Shown: piece by piece, positions 49,621-55,650 of the stretch
Layout: each line of letters starts with the position of its first letter
Position numbering within the stretch: the first letter of the stretch is position 1
NCBI GenBank assembly: GCA_009746045.1
Contig: RPFO01000412.1
Location: forward strand, 200,001-255,650
Length of the DNA: 55,650 nt
Direction: 5' to 3'
From: Mesostigma viride
Lineage: Eukaryota > Streptophyta > Mesostigmatophyceae > Mesostigmatales > Mesostigmataceae
The notes under the pieces: generated by a model
The model's input: only the letters and a program-made list of their open reading frames with translations
What the model was told of the DNA's origin: nothing
The model's database searches: none
Program-made: the position numbers and the translations under genes

Positions 49621-51148
49621 GGACAAGCTTGGACACCTTAGGCTCCTTCTTGGCTCTTTGCAAAGCCTGCACAATATCTGATAGACGCACACCCCTAGGC
49701 CTGGTGTCAGGCCGTTCCGGAGGTGCAGCCTGTCCGCCTGCTTGCCCAACCACCGTATGTGAAGGTACCCCAGGGGCCGGGCCAGGGTCACCCTGAGGGC
49801 TCGATACAGCTGTAGCACCCTGATCAGGAAGTTCCACGTCACCCCCGCCTTGTACACCAACGGGCACCTGGAAGAGGTCTCCTTGAGTACCTCCCCGGGG
49901 ACGGATCTTTGACCAGGACAGACGGTGCACTGCTTGGGAGCCATCAATGGCCACCCAGCACTTATGGCCAGCGGCTTCTACTCGGGTCACCACCCCATCA
50001 TGCCAGCTGCCACGTTTCCCTGGAAAGCTTGGCTCCTTCCACACAACAACCTGTTGTCCAACGTTAGGTTCTAGGACACTCCAGCCCTTGTCTTTCTGCC
50101 TCAGCTTGAGGAACTTGGCCTCTAGCTTCTCCTTCCATGCCTGCTCAGCATCAGCTGGCAGCATCCTGGTATGCAGCATAAGAGGATTGATGGCAATGTC
50201 ACCAAAGAACATGGGAGTCCTGAGGTTCAGCCTATCCTCCACAGAACGTAGCCATGCAGATGTCACAATGGCAGATGATGTCCTTGGAATCCTCTCCACC
50301 AGCAGCACAGTCTTGATCTCTTGGATGGCTCTCTCCACAACCCCTTGCTGGCCGTGGCTCTCCCTGGGTGTAATCAGTAACTCTGGAAATTCTGGCAGGT
50401 TCTCACAGCACTCAAACTGAATGTCACACTGCAGCAACTCCAACCCAGGGTACCTGCTCCTTGTCAACTTCAGAGCAGCAATTAATGTAGGCTTCTCCAT
50501 GTCAGGCAGGATCTCTAGGGTCTTGTACTTGGTATATCTGTCCACTGCCACCAGCAGCTTCAAACCCCTGATTCTCTGAATATCTACCTGCACATGGCCT
50601 GGCTGCAAAATAGGAGACCTGGCATGAGACTGCTTGGGCTTTCTAGCAACTAGCCTGCACTTGCAAGCTTGAGCAACCTGTTGGCAGATGGAGTACAACT
50701 CACTTCCTCCCAGCCGTCTAGCAACTTGCAAAGACTGAGCTGCATGGCCAAACATGGTATGCAACCTTGAGGCAATGTCATACAAGAGAGAAAATCTTTT
50801 ATTGTCATTATTAGCACTCAAGGTATGTACAGGTCCCTTATGTACAGGAGGCACCAGGGTCGTGCCTGTCAGACTGTCTCCAGCCCTATCCTCATCCTGA
50901 CCATCCTGTGCCAGTCCTGCACGGTCAGAATGCTTCTGAGATCCACCTGGGTCCACAGCACCAGGTCCTACCTCAGGCTCAGCACCGCCATGGCGGGCAC
51001 GTTGGCGAGTAACCACTGCAGCTACAGCTGGCATACTCTCTGTGGTAACCAAGCTTGCCCCATCGTGTCCAATAGGCTCTGTCACTAGAGCATGGGGCTG
51101 CCCCTCACTGCCGTCACTAGCAGCTACATTACACACCCCTGGGGGCAC
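49600..51148 (-). pseudogene. pol: Copia integrase and C-terminal tail
   Basis: A long clean frame. An acidic/Gly-rich lead (to about 50850) is followed by the zinc domain (HTMFGHAAQS near 50755, then CQQVAQACKC near 50670). Catalytic core: VQVDIQRI near 50590 (Asp), LLQCDIQFEC near 50425 (Asp) and QQGVVERAIQEIK near 50330 (Glu). A GPY-like/SH3-like tail (GWSVLEPNVGQQVVVWKEP near 50090, HRLSWSKIRPRG near 49915) and a Pro/Gly-rich linker end it. Inserts element cDNA into the genome. Confidence 0.85.
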
Positions 51149-51181
51149 CCTCCAGGGTTCAGGGATGTGTGCAGGCTCAAG

Positions 51182-51598
51182 TCAATGATCAGCAGCCTTG
51201 CCCTTGCCCTTATCCTGGGATGGACCAGCCTTCTCCTTGCTGCCACCCTGAGCTGGCTTGCTCTGACCTTCCTGCCTCAGGTACGAGGGACACTCATTCC
51301 TGAAGTGACCCTTCCCTTGGCAGAAATAACATTCCACCTGACTGATGTCCCGTGAGGTCCCACTGCTGGGTCCAGCCTTGGGAGGACCACCCACCCTCTT
51401 GAAGTCAAACTGGGACTGTGGATGTCCCGACTTCGGAGGTGTCCCCCGTCCAGCCATTCTGCCACGCCACCTCCTGGACCTTCCTCGACCCCTTGAAGAG
51501 GTCTCAGGCCCCCTCGAGGACGCTGGGCCCCCGTGGCCCGATCCCCTCATGGACTTGACTGCAGGCTCAGCTGCCTCCTCGTCCCCTTAACATGGGTG
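51182..51598 (-). CDS. gag: Copia gag C-terminus with zinc knuckle
   Basis: An Arg/Gly/Ser-rich stretch, then CYFCQGKGHFRNEC near 51330, a CCHC knuckle, and a Lys-rich tail (KEKAGPSQDKGKGKAADH) that stops at 51182-51184. No protease follows before the integrase ORF, which starts only about 35 bp on. Confidence 0.85.
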
Positions 51599-52355
51599 CT
51601 TACCACCTACATACTTGCCGCTGAAACACTCATACAGCTGGTCTGTCATGGCAGCCCAGCCATGGACTTGGCGCATGTGGATGGTCACGTTGTCCATCGT
51701 GACAGGATCTAGCTGCAGCGACTTGAGAAAGTTGCCCATGGCCATCCGGTCTGCAACGAAGAACCCTTTGGCCATGGCGTCCTCCCTCAGCTTGACGAAG
51801 TCTTCAAAGGCGTGGACCACTAGCTGCCCCTTGATGGGCTTGTAGTCCAGGTACTCCTGTTTCAGGTGAGAACCATCTATGATCCTCTTATCACTCAGGA
51901 ACACCCGGCCTGAGGCGCGTCATAAACGCAGTCCAGGTATCCCCCGCTGTATGTCGCTCTCGGACGAACTTGAACAGCCGCCTTGCCGACTGCCGTATGT
52001 AGGCACTAGACGCCAGGATGCGAAGCTTGTCACCGGTGTAGATGTCCGTGTACAAGTTCATGTCCTCCAGCATCCTCTCAGCGTCACGGGGCTGCCAATT
52101 GTCCTTGATGGACTGAAACTGGCTTAGCACCGCGTACCCCTCGGCTACGGTCGGCCGCCTAGGCGCTGCTTGGTCTGCTGCTGGCGCGTTTTGACCGCCT
52201 TGAGATCCTTGGCTCTGATCATCCGCCAGCCCAGCCTGGTCCCCTAGCGCCTGGCCTCCACCGCGTCCATCGCGTCCATCGCGTCCACCCATATCAGCGC
52301 CGCGCCGCTCAAAGCCGACACCGCGCCCTCGTTGGTCAATAGCTCCCTCACTCAT
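51587..52355 (-). pseudogene. gag: Copia gag N-terminal and core part (one frameshift)
   Basis: Starts MSEGAIDQRGRG at 52355 with an Arg/Gly/Asp-rich head (MGGRDGRDGRGGG). The core follows: QPRDAERMLEDMNLYTDIY near 52090 and SARRLFKFVRERHTAGDTW near 51980. A frame change near 51900 leads into LDYKPIKGQLVVHAFEDFVK and MRQVHGWAAMTDQLYECFSG near 51660. The content fits a Copia Gag capsid; the family is divergent. Confidence 0.7.
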
Positions 52356-52461
52356 GATGGCCCCTGTTCAGGTCTGCTATAGCCAGCCAAGTGGCCACAC
52401 AGCAATTAAAGCAATATAAGCTGCTGAACAAATGAGAAGGAAAAATGACAAGTGTTACCAC

Positions 52462-53389
52462 TCAGTCAAGACCACCACGGTCACCCGCGGGCGCGTCCTG
52501 GTTCTCCTTGTCGCTGTCACTGTCGCTGTCGCTCACAATGATAAGCTCTGGCACCCTGCTGCCAGCAGCACCGTCGTCAGCCCGCTGTCGGCCCGCGATG
52601 ACAGCGTCGTCACCGTTAGTGTAGTAGACAGGTGACAACCCGTCGTTACCACCCCGCGGATTGTATCTTCAATGGCACCTCGCGGTCGCCAAGCTCCTCG
52701 TCGCCTAGACCAGCGACCCCCACAGCTCCCACCTCAAGGTCACTGTCGTAACCCAGAGGGGCGAACTCCTCCCACCGCGTCACTCGAACGCGAAGAGGTT
52801 GGGGCAGTTCCTGAAAAGGAACTCTCCTTCGCTCCGGATTCCTGTCGACTCGAGTCGCACGCTGACCTCCGGTGATGGCTTCCTCAGCCGCCTCGACCTC
52901 TGCTAGCCGCCTGTAGCGCTCCGCCCCGCGTCGCTCACGTCGAACTGGTCCCGCTGCAACTCCCTCGTCGCCAATTACGCCTGCGAACGTACGTTGTACA
53001 CCCGCACCCGCTGCTGCCTGCACGAACTCGCGTCGCACCGCACCAGCTGGCTCCGCAGCTTCTCCTAGCCTGGCCGCCAATTCCGCACGCACCCGGTCAA
53101 CTAAGGCTGTAATCACAGTCTGGATTCCGACCAGACCGTGCAGCTCTTGCTCGATGTCGTCGACGTTCCGGTGTGCCGGAACGACGATGGTCCGGACGTG
53201 CTGCAGAATGCGCTCCCAATCCTCGACCTGGTCGTCGACGAATTGCACAAAGTTGCGATCAACAGGTGGCCGATCTGCAAGCAATAAAGATAAATCTCGA
53301 ACCACACGACGCAATTCAGGCGAAATGGAACCACCAGCAGACTGCAGAGGAAACCGGAAATTCTGCTGCCGTTGTTCTTCCTGCACCAT
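52462..53389 (-). CDS. Extra ORF upstream of Copia gag
   Basis: Starts MVQEEQRQQNFRFPLQ at 53389. Helical and charged throughout (DQVEDWERILQHVRTIV, DIEQELHGLVGIQTVITALV, RYRRLAEVEAAEEAITGG), suggesting coiled coils. A frame change near 52660 leads to an acidic end (SDSDSDSDKENQD) with stop at 52462-52464. The gag ATG lies about 105 bp downstream. I recognise no family. It may be a first Gag-like ORF or an accessory gene of the element. Confidence 0.55.
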
Positions 53390-53442
53390 TCGACACCTGA
53401 CGAGTTAACGTTCCTAGCAAACGCAATGTGAAAGGATATGGT

Positions 53443-53494
53443 TGTGAACGGGCATGGGGTTATTATTATGGGGACTTAAATTAATAATTTGTAG
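53443..53494. repeat. 52-bp direct repeat, left copy
   Basis: Identical to 55598-55649 (starts TGTGAACGGGCATGGGG, ends AATTTGTAG). Similarity between the Copia end at 53404-53443 and 34397-34442 stops where this repeat begins. Confidence 0.9.
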
Positions 53495-55597
53495 GTGGTG
53501 AATCATTGCCAACTTAAGCGTCAGGAGCCAGGAAAATTATTTATTACGTCCATATGGTGTGGCTTTCCATGGCTACCTCAAGGTAGCGTGAACATTGGTA
53601 ATTATGGTAGGTGAGTGGTGGCGGCGGCCCTGGTATGCGCATGGGCCGACAATGGGTCGATAACGACAGCTGGTATGTTGGAACATGGTGCATGCGCATG
53701 CATGACTCGGTACGGCATGGTATGACATGCACATGACACAATACTATAATCTGGTGAAGATAGTGACCAATGGTCCTAGTGCCATTGTACAACTTGGCAC
53801 ATAGTCATAGTGTCCGTTCACGTAGGACAAATCCCACTTAGGTACTACTATCCGAGCATATCTATTTGTTAATTAGGGCTCGAATACAGTTGCCCGTATT
53901 ATAGATTTCTGCACGGTCAGCATAATGGGCATATTCAAGACAGGATTCTTGACACCCTCCTTGCACATGATGCTGTCTATAAATACAAATGCTAGATCCT
54001 GGGCGAGGGTAGTCGGGTACCTAAGTGGATTCCCTCCTTACACGACACCCTGGTCTTGATATAAAACAGCAAGAAAAATGAGGGCAAGGTTGTGTAGCCC
54101 CATATTGTCACATGGAGTGCGCCACACGAGGGTGGAGCCAAACTGGAAACAGGCTCTTAAACTGGAAAGACTGGTTGCTCAGTGTTGAGGCTGGATGCAG
54201 ACTGTAGCCGGTACTGGTTGATGCCAGGGTTGCAGCTCGAAACGTTGGGAACTGGTAGCGGCTGGTAAACCGGTGACGTCAGCTGTTGTGTGTGCACACA
54301 CGATCTATGCTGTGTGTGGGTACAGTGTCTTGTGTGGTGCTGGTAGTGCTACTTTGACTTGTTTGCCAACAGGTTTTGATGCAACTTACACAACTACTAC
54401 AAGGTGAACTGTGACGTGAGGATGTAGAGCTGGTTGCTGGACTGCTACTTGCTAGCTGGACAAGTGCGTGCAGCTGACTGCAGCTACTATCTACTCTACG
54501 CCTGTGGTGGAGAGTCATGCATGTGCTGCTGGGTGCTACTACTTCTCCTTGCTGGCTAGGCAAGTGTGGGTAGCTGCCTGCATGGACTATGCAGTGTACT
54601 CTGTTCCTGCTGGTGTTGCCTGCTGTGCTTGTTGATGCCAGTGTGATGGTGCTGATGGGACTGTGCTGTTACTGCTGCTTACATTATGGGGCAACTGGTT
54701 GCTAGTGGGTGTCTAGTGCTGGCACGTGATAATGCAACTAGCTGTTACTGCTGCTAGTGGTGCCTGCAACTAGTTAAATGTGACTGAATTATAAAACTGC
54801 AACTAGTGCTGAAAACAACGTGGGGGTTAGTGAGCACCCTCCTTAGTGTGGTGTGCAGCTGTGTCAGCAGGCTGGCCTTGAGAGCAGGACCCAGGGAATG
54901 TTCCCTTTTTTCTTGGAAACTTGGAGCATGGCAGGCTCTGGGCTCTTGAAGTGATGACCGTTTAAAAAGAATTCCGGTATAAAAGAATGCGCCCAAAAGA
55001 ATGTTGATGCCACGCGAAATGGTGCCGGTACAAAAGAAAGACCGGTTCTCATGAAAAATTCTTGAGGTAAACAGCTCCGCCGATTTCTCGTCGATGCTCA
55101 CAGCTCGCGCGGCTCAGTGGGAGCCCGTCACTGACCCCGCGCCGATTGAACGCACTGCACTCGGCCAAAAATGTGCTGCCAGGTAAAAAATCACTGGCGC
55201 TGCCTGGAACCAGAGCCGGCACCTTTTGAGTGCCAGGCTTCAGTGCCGACGTCCCCATCACCGAAATGTTGGCGTTTGATCAGTTTCGGGCATATATAAG
55301 TATAAAAGCGTAGATCTGGCCTGCGCACCGGAGCTTGGGAAATTCTTGACGGATTTTAGCGACGGTAGGTGTCACCCCGAATATTTGGTGTTACCACACG
55401 TTGAAGTAGGTCGATTGAACGCCTGGAATTTCACGGTAGCATCTGCGCCATAATCATGGTCGTATCAAGTACAAGAATTCGACCAAGCTGCTCCGTGTAT
55501 GAAAATATAAACTATGATCAAGGCGCTCAATAAAATGTGAGCTGCCGCTTAGAGGTTGGTTAATTCCGTTGAAAGATCTTGCCCCGGACCTATACCA
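53495..55597. other. 2.1-kb segment between 52-bp repeats, no recognised gene
   Basis: The first part is rich in CATGCGCATGCATG phrases (near 53690). The middle (54180-54780) is a CTG/GCTACT-rich low-complexity stretch that produces motif-less frames. The last part has two GGTA(T/C)AAAAGAA phrases near 54976 and 55026. No transposon protein seen. Confidence 0.4.
55291..55309 (+). promoter_or_regulatory. TATA-like stretch
   Basis: CATATATAAGTATAAAAGC would suit a core promoter. Any gene it served would run out of the window, and no open frame supports one. Confidence 0.2.
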
Positions 55598-55649
55598 TGT
55601 GAACGGGCATGGGGTTATTATTATGGGGACTTAAATTAATAATTTGTAG
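55598..55649. repeat. 52-bp direct repeat, right copy
   Basis: Same 52 bases as at 53443-53494. The window ends one base later, so whether Copia LTR sequence resumes after it cannot be seen. Confidence 0.9.
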
Positions 55650-55650
55650 A

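Larger units (their letters stand above)
34390..53442 (-). mobile_element. Copia-type LTR retrotransposon, split by G2 and an hAT-like element
   Basis: Read on the minus strand: an extra first ORF (53389), gag (52355), zinc knuckle, integrase (51148-49600), protease-like domain, RT and RNase H to 35832, then a probable PPT and LTR (35163 downward). The frame is continuous if the hAT-like insertion (47889-49332) and G2 (37340-47623) are skipped with one TSD copy each. A stretch of about 45 bp (AACGCAATGT...GGATATGGTTG) is shared by 34397-34442 and 53404-53443, probably LTR remnants. The 5' LTR is not complete in this window. Confidence 0.8.

Noticed and set aside
1-55650. tRNA, rRNA or host protein genes
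   Set aside because: None recognised by eye on either strand; a tRNA scan was not possible here.

Overview
This window reads as eukaryotic nuclear DNA made almost entirely of transposable elements. I recognise no host gene, rRNA or tRNA. The mix (chromodomain Ty3/Gypsy elements, a Copia element, APE-type and RLE-type LINEs, hAT-like DNA elements, GC-rich retrotransposon ORFs in a mixed-GC background, TTAAT simple tails and a 1-kb CCCT microsatellite) would fit a large, repeat-rich algal or protist genome, possibly a green alga. That assignment is an inference, because no taxonomic marker gene is present.

Layout. Bases 1-7.5 kb hold remnants, simple repeats, palindromes and a degenerate CCCA tract. 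An APE-type LINE (LINE A) starts near 7516. Its ORF is interrupted after 11005 and resumes at 25850. The interruption is a Ty3/Gypsy element, G1 (11006-25844, TSD GGTGG). The 3' LTR of G1 is itself interrupted by a 6.2-kb RLE-type LINE (19375-25623, 17-bp TSD), so three insertions are stacked. Next come a second copy of the LINE A 5' region beside an inverted decayed relative (LINE B, 26.3-27.8 kb), an hAT-like element (28126-29399, 8-bp near-identical TSD), a third LINE fragment (LINE C, 29.7-30.4 kb), a decayed coiled-coil ORF region (30.8-32.3 kb) and the CCCT tract (33.28-34.28 kb). A minus-strand Copia element fills about 34.4-53.4 kb. It is split by a second Gypsy element, G2 (37340-47623, TSD GCGAG), and by another hAT-like element (47889-49332, TSD TTTCAGAG). 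Its reading frame continues across both insertion sites.

How the genes work together. G1 and G2 belong to one chromovirus family with this gene order: LTR, leader ORF, a small RNase-H1-type hybrid-binding ORF, gag with zinc knuckle, pol (PR-RT-RH-IN-chromodomain), then ORF3 of unknown function where an env would sit, then a conserved 3' module, polypurine tract and LTR. The damage in the two copies is partly complementary. G1 has lost the RT catalytic motif, RNase H and chromodomain, and G2 has lost part of gag. The most unusual element is the RLE-type LINE. It has five identical 170-bp repeats upstream, and its ORF region carries a PHD finger, an unassigned segment, a RING-H2 finger, C2H2-like fingers, an RT with YLDD, a CCHC knuckle and a restriction-like endonuclease.

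A separate signal is a mutational pattern. Paired copies of two unrelated families differ repeatedly by net +4-bp insertions, often containing GCAT, CATG, CTAG or TTAA. Many of the frame breaks noted below trace to these. Others are single-base losses and could be sequencing errors.
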